Shown: piece by piece, positions 8,466-17,763 of the stretch
Layout: the number at the start of each line of letters is the position of its first letter
How positions within the stretch are numbered: the first letter of the stretch is position 1
Assembly: GCF_014646655.1 (NCBI RefSeq)
Contig: NZ_BMNR01000002.1
Coordinates: forward strand, 124,001-188,000
Length of the DNA stretch: 64,000 nt
DNA from: Yeosuana aromativorans
Lineage (GTDB): Bacteria; Bacteroidota; Bacteroidia; Flavobacteriales; Flavobacteriaceae
Direction of reading: 5' to 3'
Made by a program: the position numbers and the translations under genes
The notes under the pieces: generated by a model
Database searches by the model: none
Told to the model about the DNA's origin: nothing
The model's input: only the letters and a program-made list of their open reading frames with translations

Positions 8466-11075
8466 TTAAACTTCATTTGAAATTAAGTCGACTTGATTTC
8501 TAAAGACCAATTTATCATCAAAAGCGTCCAATAAAATGACGCTGTCTGTATTAATCGTTCCAGCTAAAATTTCTTTACTCAATTGATTTAAAACTTCTTT
8601 TTGTATCACTCGTTTAACGGGTCTGGCACCGTATTCCGGATTATATCCCTTTTTGGCTAAATAAGCTATTGCTTCTGGAGTGGCATCAAAAGTAATTCCT
8701 TGTTTGGCAATCATTTTTGTAATTCCTTTTATTTGCAAGCCAACGATATCAATAATATTGCCTTGTGTTAAAGGGGTGAACATGATAGTATCATCAATTC
8801 TATTTAAAAACTCAGGTCTTATGGTTTTCTTTAAAAGACCTAGAACATCAATTTTAGCAGCTTCAATGGCTGAATCGATATCTTTGGTGGATTCAAATCG
8901 CTCTTGGATCATTTGGCTTCCTAAATTAGATGTCATGATGATAATACAGTTTTTAAAATCTGCCACACGACCTTTATTGTCTGTCAAGCGTCCTTCGTCA
9001 AGGACTTGCAAGAGTATGTTAAAGGTATCGGGATGTGCTTTTTCAATTTCATCCAAAAGAATTACTGAATATGGTTTTCTCCTAACGGCTTCTGTTAATT
9101 GTCCGCCTTCTTCATAGCCAATATATCCTGGAGGTGCACCAACCAATCTGCTCACGGCATGACGTTCTTGATATTCACTCATGTCAATTCTGGTCATGGC
9201 GTTTTCGTCATCAAACAAATATTCGGCTAAGGCTTTGGCTAACTCCGTTTTACCCACACCTGTGGTTCCTAAAAACAGAAAGGTTCCTATTGGTTTTTGC
9301 GGATTTTGCAACCCTGCTCTGCTACGTCTTACGGCATCACTCACAGCTACAATGGCTTCCTCTTGGCCAATGACCCGTTTGTGGAGTTCATCTTCCAATT
9401 TCAGTAATTTTTCACGTTCGCTTTGCAGCATCTTAACCACAGGAATACCGGTCCACTTGGCAACTACTTCGGCAATATCATCATAAGTGACTTCCTCTTT
9501 GATAAGCGAATTGCCTGATTGGTTTTCTTGCAATTCTTTTTGCAATTTTTCCAATTGTTCTTGGGCTTCTTTTATTTTGCCATAGCGTAATTCGGCTACT
9601 TTACCGTAATCGCCATCTCGTTCAGCACGTTCAGCTTCCAATTTATAGTTTTCAATATCTTGTTTTGTGTTTTGGATATTGTCAACCACTTCTTTTTCAC
9701 TTTTCCATTTGGCATAAATGTCGTTGCGTTCTTCCTTGATATTAGCTAAATCTGAACGTAATGCTTTAAGTTTTGTCTCGTCTTTTTCACGTTTAATGGC
9801 TTCTATTTCAATTTCCAACTGCATAATTTTTCTGTCCAAGACATCCAGTTCTTCTGGTTTGGAATTGATTTCCATACGCAATTTTGAAGCGGCCTCATCC
9901 ATTAAGTCAATAGCCTTATCTGGAAGGAATCTATTGGTTATGTAGCGTTGTGATAATTCTACGGCACCAATAATGGCCTCATCTTTTATACGGACTTTGT
10001 GATGTGTTTCATATTTTTCCTTAATTCCTCGTAGTATGGAAATGGCACTTTCGGTATCAGGCTCATAAACCATTACTTTTTGGAAACGACGTTCAAGCGC
10101 TTTATCTTTTTCAAAATACTTTTGATATTCATCCAACGTGGTCGCGCCAATGGCTCGTAACTCGCCTCTGGCAAGTGCTGGTTTTAAAATATTGGCGGCA
10201 TCCATAGCGCCTTGACCACCACCTGCACCAACAAGAGTGTGGATTTCATCAATAAACAGTACAATATCACCTTCGCTGGTGGTAACTTCTTTAATGACAG
10301 CTTTTAAACGTTCCTCAAATTCACCTTTGTATTTAGCACCAGCTATTAAAGCACCCATATCTAAGGCGAAAATTTGCTTATCCTTTAAGTTTTCTGGAAC
10401 ATCACCATCTACAATTCTGTGCGCCAATCCTTCGGCTATGGCTGTTTTACCAGTACCGGGTTCACCCACTAAAATGGGGTTGTTTTTGGTTCTGCGGGAT
10501 AAGATTTGAAGAATACGTCTTATTTCCTCATCACGACCAATAACAGGGTCCAGTTTACCGTCTTTGGCAAGTTGGTTGAGGTTTTTGGCATATTTATTAA
10601 GGGCGTTGTACGTTTCCTCTTGGCTTTGGGAGGTTACGTTTTCACCTTTACGCAATTCATCAATGGCAGCTTGCAAGGTTTTTTCGGTAACACCTTGATC
10701 TTTGAGCATTTGGGCTATTTTACTGTTTGATTTGAATATGGCCAGAATTAAATGCTCAACCGATACAAAATCGTCTTTCATTTTTTTTGCAACAATGGAT
10801 GCTTCATTAAGCGTTTTTCCTGCTTCACGAGACAACATGATATCACCACCGGATACTTTTGGCAAACTTTCCAATTGTTTGTCAAGTGTTTGTTGCAAGA
10901 TGATGACGTTTACATTCAATTTTTTTAAAATGAATGGAAGCACATTCTCATCAACATCAAAGAGCGCTTTAAAAATGTGCTCGTTTTCTATTTGTTGATG
11001 TGAGAAACCTTGAGCAATTTGTTGCGCTTGCTGGATGGCTTCTTGCGATTTTATTGTATAATTATTTAAGTTCAT
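8466..11075 (-). CDS. clpB: ATP-dependent chaperone ClpB
   Basis: 869 residues, full ClpB length. In order: Clp N-domain repeats (1-145), first AAA+ with Walker A GEPGTGKT (204-211), a coiled-coil middle domain (about 400-530) that distinguishes ClpB from ClpA/ClpC, second AAA+ with GTTGVGKT near residue 610, and a C-terminal D2-small domain. It disaggregates heat-damaged proteins together with DnaK. Monocistronic by its surroundings; no CIRCE-like repeat was recognised in the 156-nt upstream gap. Confidence 0.97.
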   Translation of the reverse strand: MNLNNYTIKSQEAIQQAQQIAQGFSHQQIENEHIFKALFDVDENVLPFILKKLNVNVIILQQTLDKQLESLPKVSGGDIMLSREAGKTLNEASIVAKKMKDDFVSVEHLILAIFKSNSKIAQMLKDQGVTEKTLQAAIDELRKGENVTSQSQEETYNALNKYAKNLNQLAKDGKLDPVIGRDEEIRRILQILSRRTKNNPILVGEPGTGKTAIAEGLAHRIVDGDVPENLKDKQIFALDMGALIAGAKYKGEFEERLKAVIKEVTTSEGDIVLFIDEIHTLVGAGGGQGAMDAANILKPALARGELRAIGATTLDEYQKYFEKDKALERRFQKVMVYEPDTESAISILRGIKEKYETHHKVRIKDEAIIGAVELSQRYITNRFLPDKAIDLMDEAASKLRMEINSKPEELDVLDRKIMQLEIEIEAIKREKDETKLKALRSDLANIKEERNDIYAKWKSEKEVVDNIQNTKQDIENYKLEAERAERDGDYGKVAELRYGKIKEAQEQLEKLQKELQENQSGNSLIKEEVTYDDIAEVVAKWTGIPVVKMLQSEREKLLKLEDELHKRVIGQEEAIVAVSDAVRRSRAGLQNPQKPIGTFLFLGTTGVGKTELAKALAEYLFDDENAMTRIDMSEYQERHAVSRLVGAPPGYIGYEEGGQLTEAVRRKPYSVILLDEIEKAHPDTFNILLQVLDEGRLTDNKGRVADFKNCIIIMTSNLGSQMIQERFESTKDIDSAIEAAKIDVLGLLKKTIRPEFLNRIDDTIMFTPLTQGNIIDIVGLQIKGITKMIAKQGITFDATPEAIAYLAKKGYNPEYGARPVKRVIQKEVLNQLSKEILAGTINTDSVILLDAFDDKLVFRNQVDLISNEV

Positions 11076-11231
11076 AGTATTTATTGTTTTCTTTACATTT
11101 TAATAAAGTCAACAACCTTACCATTGCAATTTATAAGACAAAAAGTCAGCTAAAATCACTATTGGCGCGACTTTTCGTCAGTTTGTAAGATTTGAAAAGG
11201 ATTACGACCTAAGAGAAAAAAGTTACAATTT

Positions 11232-11621
11232 ATGGGATTATTTGACAAGTTATTTAACAGTTCATCTGAAGCACAAGAGCAAAGGGAGTTGCCTTGGAAG
11301 GCATTGACAAGCGTAAGGCAATTGGATGAGATTACAAAAAAATCATTAATCAAGCCACAAGTGATTTTTAAACATTCCACCCGTTGTGGGATTAGCAGAA
11401 TGGTCAAAAAACAATTTGAAAACGATTTTAATTTATCTGACGATGCATTGGATTTATATTATCTTGACTTATTGTCTTACAGGGATATTTCCAATGAAAT
11501 TCAAAATACTTTTAACGTGCAGCACGAATCACCCCAACTTATTATTTTGGCTAATAAAAATGTGGTAGCCCACGCATCTCATGGAGCCATTAATGATTTG
11601 GATTTAAAGACATTCCTTTAA
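11232..11621 (+). CDS. ytxJ: Bacillithiol-system redox-active protein YtxJ
   Basis: 129 residues, thioredoxin-like fold with a single conserved Cys (C52) in the HSTRCGISRM motif typical of YtxJ (DUF2847). In the family it is thought to act as a monothiol bacilliredoxin that handles bacillithiol mixed disulfides. Divergent from clpB across a 156-nt gap and alone in its orientation until the next membrane gene. Start at ATG 11232 gives the usual MGLFDKLF N terminus. Confidence 0.88.
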   Translation: MGLFDKLFNSSSEAQEQRELPWKALTSVRQLDEITKKSLIKPQVIFKHSTRCGISRMVKKQFENDFNLSDDALDLYYLDLLSYRDISNEIQNTFNVQHESPQLIILANKNVVAHASHGAINDLDLKTFL

Positions 11622-11728
11622 TTTGATTTCAAAAAATTACTTGAATGTATGCGATTTGCTTTTTTTTAAAGTTGATAAAATTATTAAAAACAATTAACTT
11701 CGTTTTTATAATTTAAAATTCATCTAAT

Positions 11729-12358
11729 ATGTTTATCGGACATTATGGACTTGCTTTTGGAGCCAAAAAAATTGACAAGTTGCCATCATTGGCAATCATG
11801 TTTGTAGCGGCTCAATTTTTAGATTTATTGTGGCCAATTTTTGTTTTAACAGGACTTGAAACCTTTAAAATTGATGTTGGTAATACCGTTTTAACGCCGC
11901 TTAATTTTACAGATTATCCCTATTCCCATAGTCTGATGATGGCTATTGTTTGGGGAATTTTATTTGCGCTTGTTTATTTTGGGTTCACCAAAAACAAGAA
12001 AGGATCTATTTTGCTTGGAATGTTGGTATTAAGCCATTGGGTTCTGGATTTTATAGTACACCGCGCAGATTTACCGCTGTCTCCGTTTAGCGACTTGAAA
12101 GTTGGACTGGGATTGTGGAATATACCAATTATTGAAATTGTTCTTGAAACAGGATTGTTCCTTTTAGGTATTTATTTATACATTAAAACTGTTGGTACAA
12201 AACGAAAGATTGCTTTTTGGTCTTTGGTTATGGTGTTTTTGATCGTTCATTTCCTAAATGTCTTTGGGCCACCGCCGCCATCCATAAACGCAGTAGCATG
12301 GTCTGCCAATTTGATGTGGCTTTTTGTGCTTTGGGCTTGGTGGATAGAGAAGAAGTAA
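11729..12358 (+). CDS. YdjM/DUF457-like membrane-bound metal-dependent hydrolase
   Basis: 209 residues with about six membrane helices. Conserved His/Asp positions match the YdjM type: GHYGLAFGAKK at the N terminus, AQFLDLLW, YPYSHSL and SHWVLDFIVHRADLPL. These could form a metal site at the membrane surface. Actual reaction unknown in this group. It is followed by a strong bidirectional terminator. Confidence 0.7.
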   Translation: MFIGHYGLAFGAKKIDKLPSLAIMFVAAQFLDLLWPIFVLTGLETFKIDVGNTVLTPLNFTDYPYSHSLMMAIVWGILFALVYFGFTKNKKGSILLGMLVLSHWVLDFIVHRADLPLSPFSDLKVGLGLWNIPIIEIVLETGLFLLGIYLYIKTVGTKRKIAFWSLVMVFLIVHFLNVFGPPPPSINAVAWSANLMWLFVLWAWWIEKK

Positions 12359-12379
12359 AGAACATTAAATACCTGCCTA

Positions 12380-12413
12380 AAAAAACCTCCCAAAATATTT
12401 TGGGAGGTTTTTT
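12380..12413. terminator. Bidirectional terminator (34-nt perfect palindrome)
   Basis: Six A, CCTCCCAAAAT, then its exact reverse complement ending in six T; centre between 12396 and 12397. It separates the plus-strand membrane gene from the minus-strand lipoprotein whose stop is at 12416-12418, so it serves both convergent genes. Confidence 0.92.
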
Positions 12414-12415
12414 GT

Positions 12416-13591
12416 TTATGTTCTAAATTTTCGAATAATGTTTTTAAGCTTTGCTTTTAAATCCTCACCGGTATCATATACCATTTGCTCATTGGATGGA
12501 AACGGGATTCTTCGGTTGTTCAGCAAATTGATATCATCCTTGGTCAAGGCTCGTTTATCGCCTTTGTAGGCTGCAAAAATGTTTTGAAACGTATACCCAC
12601 TACTAATGGGAAACGTATCTACCAATTGATTGGTTTTTAGGTCCACATAAACCACATCGCCTAGAATTTCAGTGGATTTTACCTGTGTAAATTCTGAATA
12701 GCGAGCCTTTACATTTACTATTTTGTCTATTTTGATGTCATTTCCAAGACTATCTTTCATCACATTACCTTTTCTGCCCAGTTTGTATTCCCAGCCATCC
12801 ACTATGTTTCGCTCGCGTACTATTTGCTTTTCCTTGATTTGCTCAGGAGAAATGTTGATGCGTTTTAACTGTAGTTTCATGGCGTAATCATAATGAATAT
12901 TGGCATCAGGATTGGCATGATATACGGTCCAGAATTGGTTTAAACCATAAGTGTCAAAGTTCAGTAAATCATCCTCCAATCGTCTTGGAATGATTTGATT
13001 GGTTTGGTTTTCTATATCAACCATCACATAATTGGTGCCTCTGGCATGCGCTTCATCCATAAATTCCCTTGTTTTTTCGTAGTTAGGATTGATGGATTCA
13101 ATGTAACTGTAGATATCATAGGCTTGTCTGATGTCAGCTTTTGATTCAGAATCTAAAAGAGCAAGTCCTTTTTCATATAAGTAATCTGAGGTTTTATTTC
13201 TGTAAGTTATTAAGGCATCACTATAGTCATTGAATTTAAAATTAATAGTCTTGCCATTAACTTGTAAGGGCATCAATGGTTTGATGGCTTCTTGCCTGTT
13301 GTTCAATGCTCTAAAGGTTTCAAAAATATCTTGATAGTGTTCAGGATTGTTGTCTTTTTCAAGAAATTTTATGGAATTTAAATCTCTGTCTACTGCTTTT
13401 AGGTAAGCGTCTTTTAACATGACAATGTAATCTTCCTTGCTTTTCTTGCTTTTATTCGTTTCCAGTTTATCTAAGGCATCCGAAATGGCCTTATCATAAT
13501 TTCCGGAATTAATGGATTTTTCAACCTGCTTTCTGGTACTGCACGATAACAGGGTAGTCAATAGTATTGTAATGAGTAGCGCTCGTTTCAT
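12416..13591 (-). CDS. Lipoprotein of unknown function
   Basis: 391 residues from the ATG at 13591 (MKRALLITILLTTLLSC). The open frame extends to a TTG at 13657, but that region overlaps a terminator and would hide the signal peptide. A lipobox LLSC at residues 14-17 predicts an outer-membrane or periplasmic lipoprotein. The N-terminal third is helical with TPR-like spacing (SINSGNYDKAISDALDKL). The rest, with VYVDLKTNQLVDTFPISSGY and an end RKFRT, is not recognised by me. Common-looking Flavobacteriia lipoprotein, no function assigned. Confidence 0.8.
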   Translation of the reverse strand: MKRALLITILLTTLLSCSTRKQVEKSINSGNYDKAISDALDKLETNKSKKSKEDYIVMLKDAYLKAVDRDLNSIKFLEKDNNPEHYQDIFETFRALNNRQEAIKPLMPLQVNGKTINFKFNDYSDALITYRNKTSDYLYEKGLALLDSESKADIRQAYDIYSYIESINPNYEKTREFMDEAHARGTNYVMVDIENQTNQIIPRRLEDDLLNFDTYGLNQFWTVYHANPDANIHYDYAMKLQLKRINISPEQIKEKQIVRERNIVDGWEYKLGRKGNVMKDSLGNDIKIDKIVNVKARYSEFTQVKSTEILGDVVYVDLKTNQLVDTFPISSGYTFQNIFAAYKGDKRALTKDDINLLNNRRIPFPSNEQMVYDTGEDLKAKLKNIIRKFRT

Positions 13592-13645
13592 AAGCTTGCA
13601 TTTAGGGGTTTTGTTTGTAAATCCAATTTTGGTGCCAAAATATAA

Positions 13646-13678
13646 AAAAACCCTCAAATTAAATCTTTGAGGGTTTTT
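13646..13678 (-). terminator. Terminator downstream of fahA
   Basis: CCCTCAAA (13651-13658) pairs with TTTGAGGG (13666-13673), with flanking A5/T5 runs extending the stem on both sides. It lies 20 nt past the fahA stop and before the lipoprotein gene, so the two minus-strand genes are probably separate units. Confidence 0.85.
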
Positions 13679-13697
13679 GATATCAATGCAAAATTAT

Positions 13698-14981
13698 TTA
13701 TTTCTTCTTAAAAACAGGCAATAATTTGGTAGAAACTTCACCAAAGCCTATTCTGGTACCATCTTTCTCACAATGGCCTCGCATAATTACAGTATCATTG
13801 TCGTTGATGAACTTGCGTTCTGTACCATCTTTCATTTTAAGTGGTTTCTCGCCACGCCAGGTCAGTTCCAGCATAGAGCCGTACGAGTCTGGTGTAGGAC
13901 CGGAGATGGTGCCACTGCCCATCATATCGCCCGAATTCACCGGACAACCATTTACGGTATGGTGCGCCAGCTGTTGGGACATGTTCCAATACATGTATTT
14001 AAAATTTGATTTTGTGACCACGGTTTCTTTAGCTCCTTGTGGTTGTATAGCCACTTCTAAATGGATGTCAAAACTCTTTTTGCCTTTGTACTGCAAGTAA
14101 GGCAATTGTGGTTTGATGGGTTTAGGACTTTCCACACGATAGGGTTCCAGTGCATCCAAGGTCACAATCCATGGAGAGATGGAGGATGCAAAATTCTTTG
14201 ATAGAAAAGGCCCTAAAGGCACATATTCCCATTTTTGAATGTCACGCGCACTCCAATCATTGAACAATACCAATCCAAAAATATATTCTTCGGCTTCATC
14301 TACGGGAATGGGTTCCCCTAAATCATTGGCATCGGTTGTGATAAAGGCCATTTCCAATTCAAAATCTACAGCTTTTGAAGGCCCAAATACAGGTTCCTTA
14401 GCACCTTCAGAAAAGGTTTGACCTTGTGGTCTGTGTACTGGTATTCCAGAAGGTATAATAGAAGAACTCCTGCCGTGGTAACCAACCGGAATATGCAACC
14501 AGTTTGGTAACAATGCATTATCTGGATCCCTAAACATAGTGCCTACATTGGTGGCGTGTTCAATACTTGAGTAAAAATCGGTATAGTCTCCAATCTGAAC
14601 AGGCAATTGCATTTCTATTTCATCCAGTCTGAACAGGACGATTTCCTTATGCTTTTTATTGTCTTTTAGAGAAGTGTTTTCTGAATCAAAAATATGGGCA
14701 ATCCTATTCCTTACGGCCCGCCATGTTTTTCTGCCATCCGCAATAAAATCGTTTAAAGTGTCCTGCAGGAAAATATCATCAGTCAATGGAATGCCATCAA
14801 AATAGCCTAATTGGTGCAATGCCCCAAGATCAATGGCCGTATCACCAATACGGGTTCCGATGGTGATAATGTCATCACGCGTTAAAAACACACCAAAGGG
14901 AATGTTCTGAATGGGGAAATCAGAATGTTTATCAACGTGCAACCACGATTTTCTATCTGGATTGTTAGCAAATATGGGCAT
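13698..14981 (-). CDS. fahA: Fumarylacetoacetase
   Basis: 427 residues, usual length. The N-terminal SH3-like domain (SDFPIQNIPFGVF) is followed by the FAH catalytic fold with YHGRSSSI, DFELEMAF, NDWSARDIQKWEYVPLGPFLSKNF and GSGTISGP. It hydrolyses fumarylacetoacetate to fumarate and acetoacetate, the last step of tyrosine/homogentisate breakdown. No other tyrosine-degradation gene is in the window. A TAGGTTTG -7 element lies 35 nt before the ATG. Confidence 0.96.
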   Translation of the reverse strand: MPIFANNPDRKSWLHVDKHSDFPIQNIPFGVFLTRDDIITIGTRIGDTAIDLGALHQLGYFDGIPLTDDIFLQDTLNDFIADGRKTWRAVRNRIAHIFDSENTSLKDNKKHKEIVLFRLDEIEMQLPVQIGDYTDFYSSIEHATNVGTMFRDPDNALLPNWLHIPVGYHGRSSSIIPSGIPVHRPQGQTFSEGAKEPVFGPSKAVDFELEMAFITTDANDLGEPIPVDEAEEYIFGLVLFNDWSARDIQKWEYVPLGPFLSKNFASSISPWIVTLDALEPYRVESPKPIKPQLPYLQYKGKKSFDIHLEVAIQPQGAKETVVTKSNFKYMYWNMSQQLAHHTVNGCPVNSGDMMGSGTISGPTPDSYGSMLELTWRGEKPLKMKDGTERKFINDNDTVIMRGHCEKDGTRIGFGEVSTKLLPVFKKK

Positions 14982-15015
14982 AAATTATTTGTTTATCGTT
15001 TTATTGAATTCTATT

Positions 15016-15023
15016 CAAACCTA
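15016..15023 (-). promoter_or_regulatory. -7 promoter element of fahA
   Basis: The minus strand reads TAGGTTTG, an exact TAnnTTTG Bacteroidota -7 match, 35 nt upstream of the fahA ATG. No clear TTG is seen at the -33 position. Confidence 0.45.
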
Positions 15024-15147
15024 CACATTTTTTTTATTTTAATGGAATAAAACAGGTAAAAATTAGGTTTCTTTCAACCGTTGATAAAACAGTTAAAAAC
15101 TTCAGGGTAAATATATGTTTTTTGATGTATTTAACTAATCTATTTGC

Positions 15148-15155
15148 TATTTTTG
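15148..15155 (+). promoter_or_regulatory. -7 promoter element of glyA
   Basis: TATTTTTG matches TAnnTTTG exactly and lies 29 nt before the glyA ATG. A TTTG lies 23 nt upstream, slightly beyond the usual 19-21 nt spacing. Confidence 0.45.
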
Positions 15156-15184
15156 CCGAATATTTAACTTGATTTTATAAAAAT

Positions 15185-16456
15185 ATGCAACGCGACGAAC
15201 AAATTTTTGAACTCATTCAAGCAGAAAAAGAAAGACAACTACATGGTATTGAACTGATTGCATCAGAGAATTTTGTTAGCAACCAGGTTATGGAAGCTGC
15301 AGGCTCTGTACTGACCAACAAATATGCAGAAGGCTATCCAGGAAAACGATATTATGGCGGTTGCGAAGTGGTTGATGAAGTAGAGCAAATTGCTATTGAT
15401 AGAGCAAAAACCTTGTTTGGGGCCGAATATGTTAACGTACAACCACACTCTGGAAGTCAAGCTAACACTGCTGTTTACCATGCGTGTTTAACACCAGGTG
15501 ATAAAATATTGGGATTTGACTTATCGCACGGTGGGCATTTAACCCATGGTTCTCCGGTTAACTTTTCAGGTAAGTTGTACAATCCGGTGTTTTATGGCGT
15601 AGAGCAGGAGACAGGTGTGTTGAATTATGATAAAATTCAGGAGATAGCTACCAAGGAGCAGCCCAAGTTGATTATTGCGGGCGCTTCGGCTTATTCAAGG
15701 GATATTGACTTTAAAAGATTCAGGGAAATTGCTGATAGCGTTGGAGCCATTTTATTGGCCGATATATCACATCCAGCTGGATTGATTGCCAAAGGCATTT
15801 TAAATGACCCGCTACCACATTGCCATATTGTGACCACGACCACACACAAAACCTTACGCGGACCTCGTGGCGGTATGATTATGATGGGCAAGGATTTTGA
15901 TAATCCCTTTGGACAGACCTTAAAAAATGGCAGTCTTAAAAAGATGTCTGCATTGCTGGACTCAGCGGTTTTTCCAGGAAACCAAGGTGGCCCATTAGAG
16001 CATATTATCGCTGCCAAAGCTATTGCCTTTGGTGAAGCGTTGACCGATGACTTTTTGCATTACATTTTACAAGTCAAGAAAAATGCCGATGCCATGGCAC
16101 AAGCATTCGTGGGTAAAGGCTATCATATCATTTCTGGTGGAACCGACAACCACATGATGTTAATTGATTTGCGCAATAAAAACGTATCTGGTAAAGATGC
16201 TGAGCAAGCCTTGGTAAAAGCCGATATTACCGTGAACAAAAATATGGTGCCGTTTGATGATAAATCGCCGTTTGTAACCTCCGGTATCCGTGTGGGAACG
16301 GCAGCAATCACTACCAGAGGACTAAAAGAAGCTGATATGGCCGGTATTGTGGACTTGATTGATGAGGTAATCATGAATTTTGAAGATGAAGCGGTTTTAG
16401 ATGCTGTAAAAACCAAAGTAAATGCCATGATGAAAGGCAAACCGTTGTTTGTATAA
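15185..16456 (+). CDS. glyA: Serine hydroxymethyltransferase
   Basis: 423 residues, fold-type I PLP enzyme converting serine plus tetrahydrofolate to glycine and methylene-THF. Motifs: [34 protein letters not shown], the PLP-lysine segment [14 protein letters not shown] and the C-terminal [14 protein letters not shown]. The ATG at 15185 gives the standard N terminus [11 protein letters not shown]. It is divergent from fahA and ends in a factor-independent terminator. Confidence 0.97.
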   Translation: MQRDEQIFELIQAEKERQLHGIELIASENFVSNQVMEAAGSVLTNKYAEGYPGKRYYGGCEVVDEVEQIAIDRAKTLFGAEYVNVQPHSGSQANTAVYHACLTPGDKILGFDLSHGGHLTHGSPVNFSGKLYNPVFYGVEQETGVLNYDKIQEIATKEQPKLIIAGASAYSRDIDFKRFREIADSVGAILLADISHPAGLIAKGILNDPLPHCHIVTTTTHKTLRGPRGGMIMMGKDFDNPFGQTLKNGSLKKMSALLDSAVFPGNQGGPLEHIIAAKAIAFGEALTDDFLHYILQVKKNADAMAQAFVGKGYHIISGGTDNHMMLIDLRNKNVSGKDAEQALVKADITVNKNMVPFDDKSPFVTSGIRVGTAAITTRGLKEADMAGIVDLIDEVIMNFEDEAVLDAVKTKVNAMMKGKPLFV

Positions 16457-16532
16457 ACTTATGGTCATACTGAATTTATTTCAGCATCACACAAAACATA
16501 TAATTAGAACCTGAAACCAGTTTAGGTTGATA

Positions 16533-16562
16533 AAAAAAATCCTGTTCAAAGCAGGGTTTTTT
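16533..16562 (+). terminator. Terminator of glyA
   Basis: AAAAAAATCCTG, loop TTCAAAG, then CAGGGTTTTTT with one G-T pair, followed by more T. It starts about 75 nt after the glyA stop. Confidence 0.8.
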
Positions 16563-16570
16563 GTTTTTGG

Positions 16571-16642
16571 GCGTTACCTAATTTTTTCAAAATTAGGTCG
16601 GGCTTTACGCGTTACATGGTAACTGGCTTCAATCCCTAACGC
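16571..16642. repeat. Cloverleaf-like structured repeat
   Basis: Three nested dyads: outer GCGTTA (16571-16576) with TAACGC (16637-16642); hairpin ACCTAATTTT/AAAATTAGGT (16576-16585 and 16589-16598); hairpin GTTAC-ATG-GTAAC near 16611-16623. The framework GGGCGTTACC...GGTCGGGC...CAATCCCTAACGC resembles, from memory, a dispersed element in Flavobacteriaceae intergenic regions. Copy number could not be tested in this window. Confidence 0.6.
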
Positions 16643-16707
16643 AAAAGGAGTTTCGTTTGACGGTTTTGTGTGTGGTATTTTGAGAAAAAGCCAGAAGCAA
16701 TTAATCT

Positions 16708-16731
16708 ATAACTGATGTTAGCAACAGTTAT
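16708..16731. repeat. Short inverted repeat at the end of the small coiled-coil gene
   Basis: ATAACTG (16708-16714) and CAGTTAT (16725-16731) flank GATGTTAGCAA-type sequence that I associate with cassette-like intergenic repeats in Bacteroidota. The right arm reaches the stop codon of the minus-strand 55-residue gene. Confidence 0.4.
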
Positions 16732-16898
16732 TAATTTCGGTCAAGTGCTGATTCCAATTCAGACATTCTGAATTTCAATCCTTCATTTTCTTTACTTGTT
16801 GTTTCCAAGTCATTTCGCAAATATTGAATTTCAATAATTAGAGATTCTATTGTTTCTTTTAACGAGTTGATTTCGTTTGCAAGTTGTCTATTGTCCAT
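16731..16898 (-). CDS. Small coiled-coil protein, 55 residues
   Basis: ATG at 16898 to TAA at 16731-16733. The product begins MDNRQLANEINSLKETIE and is almost entirely charged heptad-like helix (leucine/isoleucine at regular spacing, ends SELESALDRN), so a short coiled coil. The start lies one base after the stop of the lipoprotein gene upstream, which suggests translational coupling. No family recognised. It could be an accessory or structural partner of the lipoprotein. Confidence 0.6.
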   Translation of the reverse strand: MDNRQLANEINSLKETIESLIIEIQYLRNDLETTSKENEGLKFRMSELESALDRN

Positions 16899-16899
16899 A

Positions 16900-17592
16900 T
16901 TAATTTTCTTTTTTATTCAAGTAGTTATTCACATTATCTTTACCATAAAGAAATGAAACATTTCTTATTAGATTATCATAAAAACTTGGATTTTGATCAT
17001 AAAACATAGTCGGAACATCAAGACTAAATGTATATGATAGATTATCAATTAAAGTTTGATAAACTATTGAAGTATTATAATACTCTAAGTCTAATTCACG
17101 TACTAAATATTTAAATTGTCTTTTCAATGTAGTTTTATTCTTTATATATGTTTTACTTGCTCGAAAATCTTCAACTTTAGAGTTGAATTGTTTTGGGATT
17201 AAAACCTTATATGTGTAATCCATTTTTACTTTTTGAATTTGATACATTTCCCAAATGTCTGGTGCTTTTTCGTTTTCGTCCATTTTTAATTCGATAACAT
17301 TAATAGCAAATGAAATAGCTGAATCTTGCTGAAAAGTCCTAAAAATTGTGTGTTCTGAAACTCCTGTGTCAGAAGACCAATGATTTGGTGCATCGAATGC
17401 TACTTTATATTTGTAATTGGAATATAAATTATTTGTCGAGTCAAAGTGTTCAGTATAATCTGGCAATGATTCAGAATCTTTTTGTTCTTTATAAGATTTC
17501 TCAAAATCGTCAGTAACATCAGTTTTCTTTTTATTCTCTTGACAAGAAGAAAATATGATTGTAAAAATCAAAAGTAAAACAATGTTTTTCAT
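16900..17592 (-). CDS. Lipoprotein, PsbP-like, unknown function
   Basis: 230 residues with signal peptide and lipobox IIFSSC (Cys at residue 18), then an acidic/lysine-rich linker and a domain of alternating strands (YKVAFDAPNHWSS..., IPKQFNSKVEDF) reminiscent of PsbP/Mog1-like lipoprotein domains. Coupled to the small coiled-coil gene. The pair is bordered by structured repeats on both sides and is more AT-rich than its neighbours, which suggests transfer as a unit. Function unknown. Confidence 0.65.
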   Translation of the reverse strand: MKNIVLLLIFTIIFSSCQENKKKTDVTDDFEKSYKEQKDSESLPDYTEHFDSTNNLYSNYKYKVAFDAPNHWSSDTGVSEHTIFRTFQQDSAISFAINVIELKMDENEKAPDIWEMYQIQKVKMDYTYKVLIPKQFNSKVEDFRASKTYIKNKTTLKRQFKYLVRELDLEYYNTSIVYQTLIDNLSYTFSLDVPTMFYDQNPSFYDNLIRNVSFLYGKDNVNNYLNKKEN

Positions 17593-17639
17593 AAGTTAGT
17601 TTTAATTGTTTATATCAGCCATTACTGAAACAAGTTCAG

Positions 17640-17647
17640 CAAAAGTA
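17640..17647 (-). promoter_or_regulatory. -7 promoter element of the lipoprotein pair
   Basis: The minus strand reads TACTTTTG (TAnnTTTG), 48 nt before the lipoprotein ATG. No clear -33 TTG. Confidence 0.35.
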
Positions 17648-17708
17648 AACGAAGTTAGGGTTTTAAGTTTAAAAAACCCATACGCAGTTGTAAGTATTTT
17701 TATATGAC

Positions 17709-17760
17709 CACTTCTCGATACAAATTTGTTCACTATAGTTTCACAAATCCACTCGAAGTG
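17709..17760. repeat. REP-like palindromic intergenic element
   Basis: CACTTCTCGATACAAATTTG at one end and TCCACTCGAAGTG at the other form an imperfect 52-nt dyad with perfect outer CACTTC/GAAGTG. From memory such CTTCTCGATAC...ACTCGAAG elements are dispersed in flavobacterial genomes. It lies directly behind the stop of the large lipoprotein gene. Confidence 0.6.
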
Positions 17761-17763
17761 ATG

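Noticed and set aside
8680-10998. Several plus-strand frames of 74-145 residues across clpB
   Set aside because: All lie opposite ClpB domains and share no features of real proteins.
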